The notes beneath the pieces were generated by a model. The model was not told where the DNA came from. It was given only the letters and a program-made list of their open reading frames with translations, and ran no database searches. Both the position numbers and the translations under genes were made by a program. Shown here piece after piece: positions 15,247-23,593 of a DNA stretch of 33,422 bases (its first letter is position 1; the number at the start of each line of letters is the position of its first letter). This DNA comes from Deltaproteobacteria bacterium (GTDB lineage Bacteria; Myxococcota_A; Polyangia; DRWM01; JAAZOP01), in assembly GCA_016218765.1 (NCBI GenBank), contig JACRCZ010000139.1, forward strand, positions 1-33,422. The letters run 5' to 3'.

Positions 15247-16131
15247 GTGCATCCTGTCCTGTTCAAGGTGCCGCTGCTCGAACTGGAAGTCTACTCCTAC
15301 GGAGTGCTGCTCGGCGTGTCGCTTCTGGCCGGATGGTTCCTCACGCACCACTGGGCGCGCAAGGACGGGCTGCCCCGCGAGACCGTCGCCGACACGTTCG
15401 TCGTGACCGCCCTGGGGGGCCTGGTCGGCGCGCGACTCCTCTACGTCGCGATCGACTACGAGGAATTCCGGAACCCGCTGCACCTCATCCGGCTCAACCA
15501 CGGCGGACTCATGGCCTGGGGCGGGCTGCTCTGCGGCGCGCTGGCGGCGTGGATCTTCCTGCGCCGCAAGAAGGTCTGCGCGCTGCCCTGGTTCGACGCC
15601 GCCGCGCCGTCCATGCTCCTCGGCATGGCCCTGCTCGGCCTCGGCTCCTTCCTCCATGGCTCGGACTTCGGCCGCCAGAGCGACACGCTGTCGTGGGCGG
15701 TCCAGTTCCCCGCGGGAACGCCGGCCTTCGAGTGGCACGATCATCTCTACGGACTGGCCTCCCAGGGCCTCGAGTGGTCGCGGCCGGTCCAGCCGGTGCA
15801 ACTCTACGCCGTCGTCGTCGGCCTGGTGCTGTTCGGGCTGGTCATCCTGGCGCGGCGCTACCGCACCTTCGCGGGACAGATGTTCCTGCTGGGCACGATC
15901 GCCTACTCCGCCGCGACGTACACCCTCGAGATCTTCCGCGGCGATCCGAAGCGCGGCTGGCTGTGGATGTGGTCCGTCTCCCAGGTGATCTCGGTCGCCG
16001 TGCTCCTCGCGGCGCTCGCGGGCTACGGCCTCCTGTGGCGCCGCTACCGCCGCGATCCCTCCCGGGCCTTCGACCTGGGACCGGGAATCCAGGCCGCCAT
16101 CGACGCCGATCGCAAGTCACGCGAGGAGTAG
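15247..16131 (+). CDS. Prolipoprotein diacylglyceryl transferase-like membrane protein
   Basis: This 294-residue multipass membrane protein has the Lgt fold signature: N-terminal HPVLFKVPLLELEVYSYGVLLG, NHGGLMAWGG (the conserved His-Gly-Gly), FLHGSDFG, VQLYAV and LEIFRGDP. Lgt moves diacylglycerol from phosphatidylglycerol to the lipobox cysteine. Several Lgt motif residues are changed, however. The GRLGNFINGE region reads LGLGSFLHGS, so the residues aligned with E. coli Arg143, Asn146 and Glu151 are Gly, Ser and Ser; HPSQLYE reads QPVQLYA. The Tyr near position 26 and the late Arg (EIFR) are kept. It may be a divergent or inactive paralogue. GTG 15247 is preferred over ATG 15217 because it gives the family N-terminus and follows the -10 box. 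Confidence 0.75.
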   Translation: MHPVLFKVPLLELEVYSYGVLLGVSLLAGWFLTHHWARKDGLPRETVADTFVVTALGGLVGARLLYVAIDYEEFRNPLHLIRLNHGGLMAWGGLLCGALAAWIFLRRKKVCALPWFDAAAPSMLLGMALLGLGSFLHGSDFGRQSDTLSWAVQFPAGTPAFEWHDHLYGLASQGLEWSRPVQPVQLYAVVVGLVLFGLVILARRYRTFAGQMFLLGTIAYSAATYTLEIFRGDPKRGWLWMWSVSQVISVAVLLAALAGYGLLWRRYRRDPSRAFDLGPGIQAAIDADRKSREE

Positions 16132-16133
16132 GC

Positions 16134-16157
16134 CGTTTTTCGTTTTTCGTTTTTCGT
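16134..16157. repeat. Heptamer tandem repeat (CGTTTTT)x3
   Basis: Three perfect 7-bp units (16134-16154) plus a partial CGT lie directly after the Lgt-like stop. A GC hairpin (GGCCCC 16169-16174 with GGGGCC 16186-16191) follows, so the T runs come before the hairpin and not after it. This is not a standard intrinsic terminator for either convergent gene. Confidence 0.55.
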
Positions 16158-16216
16158 CCTTCGCTGTCGGCCCCCCGAGGGCGCCGGGGCCGGAGTCAGG
16201 GCGCAGCGTGGCTCCC

Positions 16217-16978
16217 CTACCGCTGGTCCAGGCGGTCGCGCACGGTGGCCTCGTCGTCGAGGCGCCCGCCGGCGCGGTACTGGTCGGCGAGGGTGCGGAG
16301 CGCCGCCTCGCGCTCCTCCCCTTCAAGGGCCGATTCGATCCGTGCCACGGCGTCCGCGGCCGGAACGTCGGCGCGCATCGATTCGAAGAGGGCGAGGTCG
16401 TGGACCGCGTCCCGGCGCAGGAGCCGCTCGCGCTCCCCCGCCGGTGCCGCGAGCATCCGCAGGAGCTGCTCCAGGCGCACGACCGCCTGCTCGAGCTGTT
16501 CGAGGTTCACGGCGCACCAGGCGATGCGGTACAGGGCCCACGCCTGCTCGTAGGACCCGCCGGTGGCGAAGACGACGCCGTAGGCCTGCAACGCGGGCGT
16601 CATGTCGCCCGCCGCGAAATACCGATCGGCGCGGGCCAAGGCCGTGGCCGGGTCTTCGAGCGCCGGCACGGCGTCGGACGCCGCGCCGCCGTCCTCCGCA
16701 CCGCCCCCGCCAGTTTCCGCCGCATCCGCGAGTTGCTCCTCGCCGCCGTCCGGCTCCTCCCCATCCTGCGGTTCCTCCCATGTCAGGGAGCCCGAGGGCG
16801 ACCAACTCGAGATCTGGTGGCCGCTGCAGGAGAGGAGGGGGAGGGCGCAGAGGAGAGCGGGAGAGGCCGACCGGAGAGAGGGAGAGGCGCCGTGGAGCAG
16901 GTTCCCGGTCGCGGCGGGACGCCGCGGCCGCGCATCTGCACCGCGTGGCCTCCCCACCTCTCCAGCCGATCTCTCCAC
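16217..16978 (-). CDS. TPR-like lipoprotein
   Basis: This protein of about 253 residues has a hydrophobic segment ending in LPLLSC, a good lipobox. A Glu/Asp/Gly-rich linker follows, then helical repeats resembling TPR (about residues 110-240; ADRYFAAGDMTPALQAYGVVF and AWALYRIAWCAVNLEQLEQAVVRLEQLL). TPR proteins usually act as scaffolds in envelope complexes; a specific partner cannot be named. The start is unsure: GTG 16978 has GGAGG 4 nt upstream but gives a long n-region, GTG 16957 and GTG 17020 are alternatives, and the region crosses a 33-bp dispersed repeat. It lies close behind the glycosyltransferase gene and is probably co-transcribed with it. Confidence 0.7.
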   Translation of the reverse strand: MERSAGEVGRPRGADARPRRPAATGNLLHGASPSLRSASPALLCALPLLSCSGHQISSWSPSGSLTWEEPQDGEEPDGGEEQLADAAETGGGGAEDGGAASDAVPALEDPATALARADRYFAAGDMTPALQAYGVVFATGGSYEQAWALYRIAWCAVNLEQLEQAVVRLEQLLRMLAAPAGERERLLRRDAVHDLALFESMRADVPAADAVARIESALEGEEREAALRTLADQYRAGGRLDDEATVRDRLDQR

Positions 16979-16981
16979 CTC
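16949..16981. repeat. 33-bp pyrimidine-rich dispersed repeat, copy 2
   Basis: It matches 11348-11380 at 31 of 33 positions. Here it overlaps the uncertain N-terminal coding region of the TPR lipoprotein, just after the glycosyltransferase stop. Its presence suggests that this stretch was intergenic until recently, or still is. Confidence 0.65.
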
Positions 16982-17053
16982 TCCTCCACCTCCGGTCCGG
17001 AAGAGGCCGACGGCCGCCACCCACCGTGGGATTCATCCGGCAGGCGCGCTCCC

Positions 17054-19936
17054 CTACGGGCTGTAGTTCTCCTCGGGCGTCGTCGTCCGGGGGCGCGCCG
17101 CCGCAGGCGGCGGGAGGCCCGGCTTGGCGGGCGAGCGCGGCGGCGGACAGGTGGCGGGATCGCAGAGCCGCGCGCGCGCCAGCTCGTACTTGTTGCTGAT
17201 GTCGCCGCTCACGACCTCGACCGTCTTGCCCGAGTTGGGGATGGCCGAGTCGAGCTTGCTCTTCAGGCCGTTGGAGCCGCCCTTGGACAGGATGAAGTAG
17301 TAGTCGCGCCCCTCGTGCCGCTTCAGCCACTCCGGGAAATCGTCCAGATCCCGCTCGAAGCCGTGCTCGCCCATGAGGATCTTGGCGCGGTTGGCGGTGT
17401 AGCAGTTCTCGCCGTGCCAGTTGAGCGAGTACGCGATGAGGCGCTCCTCGGGGCCGCGCCGCAGGTCGTAGTACAGCTTGACCAGATAGCCCTCCGACCA
17501 GTGCGGCGAGATCTGGTTGAAGTACACGTGCAGGCCGAACCCGGCCCACAGGATGCCGCCGGCGCACAGCAGGGTGACCACGAGCTTGCGCGGCGCCGCG
17601 ACGATGCCGGAGACGAGCGGCGGGAGGCGCCAGCGCGCGACGGTCTCCGGACGCGCGGCGGGCAGCAGGAGCAGCGCCAGGAGCCCGCCGAAGAGGGCCG
17701 CGAAGAACAGCATCTCCCCGGAGTAGTCCAGCTCCTGCCCGTAGGTCTTGGGGTCGGGCCAGATGCGGTCGTACTTGTACATGTAGAGCTGGATCAGGCG
17801 TTCGTAGCCGCGCACGCGCGTGCCCACCGTGGTCGTGAGGTCCCGCGCGACGAAGGCGAACATGGCCAGCGAGCCGACGGCGACGAGGGGCACCCAGCGG
17901 CGGCGGGTGCCGATCATGCGATCGAGCAGCAGGCCGACGCACAGGGCCAGGGCGGGGAGGGCGGGGAAGATGTAGTGGTGGAACTTGGTCCGGATCACCG
18001 TGAAGAACGCGAACATGACGACGCCCCAGAGGGCGGCGAACAGCGCGACGCGCTCGCCCTCCGAGGGACGGCGCGGGTCCTCGCGCTCCCAGCGCAGCCA
18101 CAAGAGGGCCACCAGCGCGGCGGGAATGAGCGCGACCCAGGGGAACGTGCCGATGCCGAGCTGCTGGACGAAGTAGCCGAGCCAGCCGCGATCGCCGTGG
18201 ACCCCCGTGCCGGCGCGCTTGAAGTTGTCGTGGATGATGAACTGCTGGAACCACTGGTTGCCGTGCCGCACGACCATCATCGCGTACCACGGTCCGGCCG
18301 CCGCGAGGAACACCGCGAGGCCGCGCAGGATCCGCAGCCGCAACAGCTCCCGCCACTCGCCCGACACCGCCAGGTACGCCAGGATGACCAGCGCCGCGAT
18401 CGCCGGCCCGACCGGACCCTTGGCCAGCGTGGCCACCCCCATCGCGAGGTAGAACCCGTAGAGATAGACGTCGCGCTGCGTGGGCCCTGCCGTCCGCGAC
18501 GCGGCGCGGCGCGAGACCACGACCAGCGCCACGGCCCAGAGCAGCAGGAACCCCAGCCCCCACACCCGGTGCGTCCACCCCCGCCACGGCACGGGATAGG
18601 CCAGCTTGGTCTCCGGCCGGAGCTTGTCGTTCACCTGCGCGCGGTCGGGATCGCCGGGCTGCTGCGAGCAGTCGCCATCGACGCAGTGGTCGTGGCCGTC
18701 CTCCGCCTGGCCCAGCGAGCCCCAGACGATCACGTCGTCCGTGATCGTCGGGTGATGCTCGACCCGAGCCGCCTCGTACGCGGGCGCGTTCGCCTCGTAC
18801 ACCGCCAGCGCCTGCGCCTTGTTGTGCGTCAGCACGACCAGCGCCTGCGGGAGCGCGACGAGCGTGATCGCGACCAGCAGCAGGTGGTGCGAGGAAAGCA
18901 CCAGGCGCCCGCGGAACAGCGGCATCGCCGTCGCCGGCCGGTCCTCCTTCTCGCCCAGCGCCAGGCCGAGCAGGCACAGGCCGACGGTCAGCGGCGCGAC
19001 GAACGGCATGTCGGTCATCGCCTGGCGCGCGATGAGGAAGAACTGCGGCATCGTCAGCAGGACCAGCCCGGAAAGGAACCCGGCCCGCTTGCCCCAGCGC
19101 CGCGACGCCAAGAGATAGACGGCCATCACCGCGGCCAGCGCCAGGAGCGCGATCGGGATGCGGAACGCCCACTCGATCAGCCGCGGATCGCCGTCCGCGC
19201 CCGCGTTCTGCCCCAGCCCCACCAGACCGAAGCCCATCAGCCAGAAGAGGAGGATGGGCTTGGAGAAGAACCACTCGTTCCAGCCCATGTCGAGCGTCGA
19301 GATCCAGTCGTCCTGCTCCACCATCCGCAGCCCGACCAGGCCGTAGTGCGACTCCCACGGGTCCCACAACCCGGCGTGCCCCAGCGTCGGGAAGAGCACC
19401 AGGCACGTGATCGTGAACAGCGCCAGCGCCCAGCCGTGGCGCCGCAGCCACGCCGCCGGCCCGTACTCGACCAGACCGAGCTGCGGGCGGCGCGCGGGCA
19501 GCAGCGCCGAGGCCAGGACGGCCGCCCCGGCCCCCACCGCCAGCACGCAGAGAATCCCGACGTAGAACCAGAAGGTCGAAGGGTGCAACGCGACCCCGGA
19601 CTTCCCGGGGATCATGGTCGGGAAGCCCAGATCGGTCGCGATCGTCATCGGCCGGCCCAGGAGCCAGGCCACGACGAGGCCGGGAACGAGGATCAGCGCG
19701 GCGCCGATCGCCGCCTGCTTGCGGTCGATGGCGGCGAGGGCCAGCGCGAGGCCCGAGGGGGCACGCGGCGGGAGAGGCGCGGCAGCCGAGGCCGCCGCCG
19801 GCGCTTCCGGTCCGGCACCCCCGTCGCCGTCCGCCCGCTCGGCACCCGCCCCGTCCTGCGGCGAGGCCTCCCCCTCCCGGTGGTCGTCGTCCCCCGTCGT
19901 TGCTTCACCCGCGAGGCGCTCGTCCTCGTTCGTCAT
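17054..19936 (-). CDS. GT39-type membrane glycosyltransferase, enlarged
   Basis: This 960-residue polytopic protein resembles ArnT/PMT-type glycosyltransferases, which use polyprenyl-phosphate sugars on the outer side of the inner membrane. The first periplasmic loop has WDPWESHYG, matching the acidic catalytic loop of the family, followed by FFSKPILLFWLMG and many transmembrane helices. Unusual parts are an N-terminal acidic, Ala/Pro-rich tail of about 65 residues before the first helix, a long hydrophilic insertion (about residues 375-460, with HDHCVDGDC) and a soluble C-terminal domain of about 150 residues. Typical ArnT has about 550 residues. Substrate and acceptor are unknown. ATG 19936 follows a strong -10 box by 9 nt without a Shine-Dalgarno. 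Confidence 0.85.
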   Translation of the reverse strand: MTNEDERLAGEATTGDDDHREGEASPQDGAGAERADGDGGAGPEAPAAASAAAPLPPRAPSGLALALAAIDRKQAAIGAALILVPGLVVAWLLGRPMTIATDLGFPTMIPGKSGVALHPSTFWFYVGILCVLAVGAGAAVLASALLPARRPQLGLVEYGPAAWLRRHGWALALFTITCLVLFPTLGHAGLWDPWESHYGLVGLRMVEQDDWISTLDMGWNEWFFSKPILLFWLMGFGLVGLGQNAGADGDPRLIEWAFRIPIALLALAAVMAVYLLASRRWGKRAGFLSGLVLLTMPQFFLIARQAMTDMPFVAPLTVGLCLLGLALGEKEDRPATAMPLFRGRLVLSSHHLLLVAITLVALPQALVVLTHNKAQALAVYEANAPAYEAARVEHHPTITDDVIVWGSLGQAEDGHDHCVDGDCSQQPGDPDRAQVNDKLRPETKLAYPVPWRGWTHRVWGLGFLLLWAVALVVVSRRAASRTAGPTQRDVYLYGFYLAMGVATLAKGPVGPAIAALVILAYLAVSGEWRELLRLRILRGLAVFLAAAGPWYAMMVVRHGNQWFQQFIIHDNFKRAGTGVHGDRGWLGYFVQQLGIGTFPWVALIPAALVALLWLRWEREDPRRPSEGERVALFAALWGVVMFAFFTVIRTKFHHYIFPALPALALCVGLLLDRMIGTRRRWVPLVAVGSLAMFAFVARDLTTTVGTRVRGYERLIQLYMYKYDRIWPDPKTYGQELDYSGEMLFFAALFGGLLALLLLPAARPETVARWRLPPLVSGIVAAPRKLVVTLLCAGGILWAGFGLHVYFNQISPHWSEGYLVKLYYDLRRGPEERLIAYSLNWHGENCYTANRAKILMGEHGFERDLDDFPEWLKRHEGRDYYFILSKGGSNGLKSKLDSAIPNSGKTVEVVSGDISNKYELARARLCDPATCPPPRSPAKPGLPPPAAARPRTTTPEENYSP

Positions 19937-19945
19937 GGCGGCGGC

Positions 19946-19974
19946 AGGCTAGCGTTGCAGGCGCGCAACGTCAA
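19946..19974 (-). promoter_or_regulatory. Promoter of the glycosyltransferase gene
   Basis: Minus strand: TTGACG (19974-19969), 17 bp, TAGCCT (19951-19946), then 9 nt to ATG 19936. It has the same boxes as other promoters here and the clearest leaderless geometry in the window. Confidence 0.6.
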
Positions 19975-19988
19975 CCCGCCCCCGCCAT

Positions 19989-20017
19989 TTGCGTCGCCCG
20001 CGCCCCCGCGATAGCCT
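19989..20017 (+). promoter_or_regulatory. Promoter of the lipoprotein-TolC operon
   Basis: TTGCGT (19989-19994), 17 bp, TAGCCT (20012-20017), then 7 nt to ATG 20025. The -35 is weak, but the -10 equals that of the divergent glycosyltransferase promoter. No Shine-Dalgarno precedes the ATG. Confidence 0.45.
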
Positions 20018-20024
20018 GCTCGGC

Positions 20025-21941
20025 ATGCATCGCACGCTCGGCGCCCCCTTCCTCTCCCTCTGCGCCCTCCTCCCGCTCTGCGTCCTCCCCTCCTGCCGCA
20101 AGCCCGACACGGGACGGCCCGACACCGGCGGACCGCTCGTCGTCGTGCAGGCGCCGGACGTGGCCGAGCCGCCTCCCCCCGCTCCTCCCCCGGCCGAGGG
20201 CGCGTACTGCGTGGAGAACTGGCGCGTGGCGCTGCCCCCCGACGCCCGGCTGCTCGACGTCGCACGGCTCGGCTCCCAGGCCGCGCTCCTCCTGGAGCAG
20301 GACGGCACGTTCATCGCCGTGGCCGTGGGCGGCGGCGGCCAGTCCACGGCCGCCATCCTCCAGGACTTCGTTCCGTCCTTCACCGGCGAGCGCACGCCCT
20401 GGGGCCTTCTCGTGCAGGGCGACGGACGCGTGCTCGCGCTGTACGGCTGGGTCCGGACGCGCGAGAACGCCTCGCTCTTCGGTCGCGTGATCAAGCCGGA
20501 TGGCGCGCTCAACCCGGCGGTCGACGCCGAGTCCGCGCGCAAGCGCTACTTCGTCGCGCGCCCGAAACCCGACTGGGAGCTGCCGGGGGACCCCATCGTC
20601 CCGGAAAGCCGCCTGTGGACCGCGGGCATCGAGGGCCGCTTCCTGGTCGTCGCCAACCTCTGGGTGCGCGACCGCCTCGAGGCGGGCCGGGTCGTGCCCG
20701 TCAAGAAACACCTCTTCTCCATCTTCGGCGGTACCGGCAAGCGCGCCGGCGGCTGGGACATGCGGACGTACCGCGGCGGCTCCCCGGCCGTGCTCGGCGA
20801 CCGCTTCGTCGTGGCCCTGGCCTCCAACGATCGCAAGTACGAGATCATCGGCGCGGACGGCCGGCGGCAGAACTCCGGACCGCTGTTCGAAGCGCTCGGC
20901 GCCGATCCGTCGTGGCTGCCGCTGGCCGGCGGATGCCTGCCCGGCGCCGCCGCCCCCGCGGACGGCGGCACGCCCGGCTGCTTCGGCCTCTTCGTCCAGG
21001 GCGACCTGCCGGCCGTCGGGCTGCCCGAGCTGCGCGCCCTCTACGCGGACGGCTCCGCACTCGACTGGAGCCTCCCGGCCGACCTGGCCGCCCAGTCCGT
21101 CTTCGAGACGGTCGCGGACGGCCTCTTGTGGGCCCTGGCTCCCGACGGCTCCGTGTGGGCCGCGGGCGCGGACGGGTCGGTCGGCCAGCGGACCAGGCTG
21201 CCCGAAGGCGCCCTCTACCGGCGTTACGGACGGCAGGAGATCCTGGTCGCCGTCGCCGGCGCCTCCGGCGTCCCCGGCCTCGTCGTCTCGTGCGTCCCCG
21301 GCGGCGCACAGCCGGCGCCCGCCCGCGGCGTGGCGCTCGACGGCACCGTCGCCCAGGCACGCCGCGACGCCGCCGGCCTCTGGAACGAGTCCGCCCTCGC
21401 GTCGCTCGACGAGATCCAGGAAGCCCTGGCCGGAGGCGCGACGCCGGGGGGCGACGGCCCGGCGAGCGCCGACGCGCTCGACGACGCCAGGCAGATGGCC
21501 GAGCGCGCCCGCGTCCTCGATCCCGAGATGCTCGTCGCGTCCCTTACCCTCGCCCGCGCGGAAACCCTCGCGCTGGACATGGAAGCGGCACGTCGCGAGT
21601 TCGGCGGAGTCGATGTCGCCGATCCCGGCCGCCGCGACCGGCTGTACCGGCTGGCCTGCGCGGATGCGCGCTTCGCGGCGCTGCGCTGGCATCCCGAGCT
21701 CGGGTCCACGATCCGTTGCCCCGAAGCGCCGCCGGAGTGGTTCGTGCGGCTCACGCAGCCGGCGTCCGCCGAGGACGACGACGCGTGGGGCGCGGGGGTC
21801 ATCCTCGACGCGGCGGGCGGCGTCATGCCGGGATTCGACCTCGTGCCTCCTCCTCCTCCGGTCCTTCCGTCCGCGCTCGACGCGGGTCCCCCGGTCGTGC
21901 CGCCGGCGATCGGCGTCGCCCCGAAGGACGCCGTCCCGTGA
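20025..21941 (+). CDS. Large putative lipoprotein of unknown function
   Basis: This 638-residue protein has a signal peptide (PFLSLCALLPLCVLPSC) whose lipobox LPSC places the lipid on Cys24. A Pro-rich linker (about 45-62) leads to a long body with repeated short beta-type motifs (for example LLEQDGTFIAVAVGG, LLVQGDGRVLALYG, WALAPDGSVWAAGADGSVG), suggestive of a beta-propeller. A helical, Ala-rich region follows at about 440-530. I do not recognise the family. Its TGA overlaps the ATG of the TolC-like gene (TGATG), so the two are translationally coupled and may work in one envelope complex. ATG 20025 is chosen over the upstream TTG 19989 because the signal peptide starts there and that TTG lies in the -35 box. 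Confidence 0.75.
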   Translation: MHRTLGAPFLSLCALLPLCVLPSCRKPDTGRPDTGGPLVVVQAPDVAEPPPPAPPPAEGAYCVENWRVALPPDARLLDVARLGSQAALLLEQDGTFIAVAVGGGGQSTAAILQDFVPSFTGERTPWGLLVQGDGRVLALYGWVRTRENASLFGRVIKPDGALNPAVDAESARKRYFVARPKPDWELPGDPIVPESRLWTAGIEGRFLVVANLWVRDRLEAGRVVPVKKHLFSIFGGTGKRAGGWDMRTYRGGSPAVLGDRFVVALASNDRKYEIIGADGRRQNSGPLFEALGADPSWLPLAGGCLPGAAAPADGGTPGCFGLFVQGDLPAVGLPELRALYADGSALDWSLPADLAAQSVFETVADGLLWALAPDGSVWAAGADGSVGQRTRLPEGALYRRYGRQEILVAVAGASGVPGLVVSCVPGGAQPAPARGVALDGTVAQARRDAAGLWNESALASLDEIQEALAGGATPGGDGPASADALDDARQMAERARVLDPEMLVASLTLARAETLALDMEAARREFGGVDVADPGRRDRLYRLACADARFAALRWHPELGSTIRCPEAPPEWFVRLTQPASAEDDDAWGAGVILDAAGGVMPGFDLVPPPPPVLPSALDAGPPVVPPAIGVAPKDAVP

Positions 21942-23509
21942 TGCGCACGCGAGTCCTCGCCACGATGCTGGCTTGCGCCGCCGCTTGGATCCCGCCGCGC
22001 GCGGCGCCGGCGCAGCCGACGCCGGAGGACGCGGCGACGATCTCGGCCGAGCCGTCGCCGGAAGTCTCGGCGGCCGCGGCGGCGATCGTCGCCGAGGCCG
22101 CAAACCCCGCCGGAACGGCCGCGGGCGAGGACGGCGGTGCGGCGGACGACGCGGGCGCGGACGGGGACGGGACCTCGATCGAGGACGCCCCGCCGGGACT
22201 GGTGCTGGCCGAGCTGCTGGCGTTGGCCCAGGACCATCCGCTCGTGAACGCCTCCCGCGCGGACCTCGATGCGGCCGAGGCGCGCTACCGGCAGGCCTTG
22301 TGGGCGCCGTACTCCAACTGGAACTTCAACACGTCCTTCACCTTCGTGCCGCCCGTGGGCAGCTACGCGGAAGAGGAGGAACGACTCGCGGAGGACAACA
22401 TCGACGTGCAGTGGGACACGAGCCTCCTCGACTGGGGCCCGTGGATCCGCCTCGGCCTGTCGGGCGTCGTGCCGCTCTGGACGTGGGGGAAGATCACGGG
22501 GCTGTGGGACGCGGCGGAGGCGGGCGTCGAAGCGGGCCGCGAGGGCGTGGAGAACGCCAAGGACCAGATCGCGTTCCAGGTCCGGCGCGCCTACCTCACG
22601 CTGCTCCTGGCGCGGGACATCCTGTATCTCATCGAGGACGGGCGAGGGTACATCGATGACGCGCGCGAGGAGATCCAGGGGCGCATCGATCGCGCGGAGG
22701 GCGGCGGAGGAACGCTCGACCTGTACAAGCTCGACGCGAAGGCGGCCGAGGTCGACGCGCGGGAGCTGCAGGCGAAGCACCTCGAGCGCGTGGCGCTGGC
22801 CGGGCTGCGCCTCCTGGCGGGGCTGGACGAGTCGCAGGAGATCGCGGACCTGCCCATCGGGCCGTTCGCGGTCGAGCGGCGTCCCCTGGACGAGTACGTC
22901 GCGATGGCGGAGCGCGAGCGGACCGAGCTGGCGATGCTCGACGCCGCGATCGAGGCCCAGCGGGCGAAGGTGGGGATCGAATACGCGCGGTTCTTCCCCG
23001 ATCTGGCCCTCGCGGCGTCCGCGAGCTACGCGTACAGCCATGTGACGTACGACAACCACAACCCCTGGCTCAACGACCCGTACAACGCGGCCGGCGTGGG
23101 CGCGGCCCTGGTGCTCGACTACCCGCTGGACTTTGGGGTGGACGTGCAGCGCTACGAGGAGGCGCAGGCGGTGCTGCGGCGGCTGGAGGAGCAGCGCGAG
23201 GTCGTGCGGCAGGTCGCGGCGACCGAGGTGACGGACGCCTACGAGATGGTCGTGGAGGCGGAGGGGCGGACGGAGGCCTGGGATCGGGGGAGGCGGGCCG
23301 CGCGCCGCTGGTTCATCTCGGTGTTGCAGGGGATGACCCTGGGGCTGAACGAGGCGAGCGATCTCACCGACGGGCTCGTGGCGTATTTCGAGGATGAGTT
23401 CAACTACTTGAACGCGGTGTACGACCTCGACGTGGCCTGGGCGCGTCTGGCCCTCGCGACCGGGGGCGGGTTCCTGGACGACGCGGACCTGACCGCCGAG
23501 CAGTCTTGA
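21941..23509 (+). CDS. TolC-family outer-membrane efflux protein
   Basis: This 522-residue protein has a Sec signal peptide (ending APAQ), a low-complexity Ala/Asp/Gly segment to about residue 80, then two related helical halves typical of TolC-type channels: LAQDHPLVNASRADLDAAEARYRQA and, in the second half, MLDAAIEAQRAKVGIEYARFFPDLALAASASY. Beta-strand segments rich in Tyr and Trp alternate with long amphipathic helices. TolC trimers form the outer-membrane exit of tripartite pumps and type I secretion. No membrane-fusion or pump gene is adjacent, so its partner may be elsewhere. It overlaps the upstream lipoprotein gene by one base. ATG 21941 has no clear ribosome site of its own. Confidence 0.88.
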   Translation: MRTRVLATMLACAAAWIPPRAAPAQPTPEDAATISAEPSPEVSAAAAAIVAEAANPAGTAAGEDGGAADDAGADGDGTSIEDAPPGLVLAELLALAQDHPLVNASRADLDAAEARYRQALWAPYSNWNFNTSFTFVPPVGSYAEEEERLAEDNIDVQWDTSLLDWGPWIRLGLSGVVPLWTWGKITGLWDAAEAGVEAGREGVENAKDQIAFQVRRAYLTLLLARDILYLIEDGRGYIDDAREEIQGRIDRAEGGGGTLDLYKLDAKAAEVDARELQAKHLERVALAGLRLLAGLDESQEIADLPIGPFAVERRPLDEYVAMAERERTELAMLDAAIEAQRAKVGIEYARFFPDLALAASASYAYSHVTYDNHNPWLNDPYNAAGVGAALVLDYPLDFGVDVQRYEEAQAVLRRLEEQREVVRQVAATEVTDAYEMVVEAEGRTEAWDRGRRAARRWFISVLQGMTLGLNEASDLTDGLVAYFEDEFNYLNAVYDLDVAWARLALATGGGFLDDADLTAEQS

Positions 23510-23535
23510 CTTCCGACCCCGAACCGGCCGATAAG
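23506..23535 (+). promoter_or_regulatory. Promoter of the ECF sigma/anti-sigma operon
   Basis: TTGACT (23506-23511), 18 bp, GATAAG (23530-23535). The -35 overlaps the TolC stop codon. An ECF-type autoregulated promoter cannot be excluded (GAACC lies at 23521-23525). Confidence 0.4.
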
Positions 23536-23559
23536 GCCCGGAGTTTGAACGGCCGGGCC
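23535..23559. other. Hairpin in the sigma-factor leader
   Basis: GGCCCGG (23535-23541) pairs with CCGGGCC (23553-23559) across an 11-base loop. There is no T run after it. It could be a weak terminator for the TolC transcript or a leader structure of the sigma-factor mRNA. Confidence 0.4.
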
Positions 23560-23593
23560 GGCTGCGGCGACCAAGGGAACGACGGAGGGGCCG

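Noticed and set aside
15224..15260. TPP riboswitch upstream of thiE
   Set aside because: The short region shows no CTGAGA-type core or stem set, and it is occupied by the divergent gene's start.
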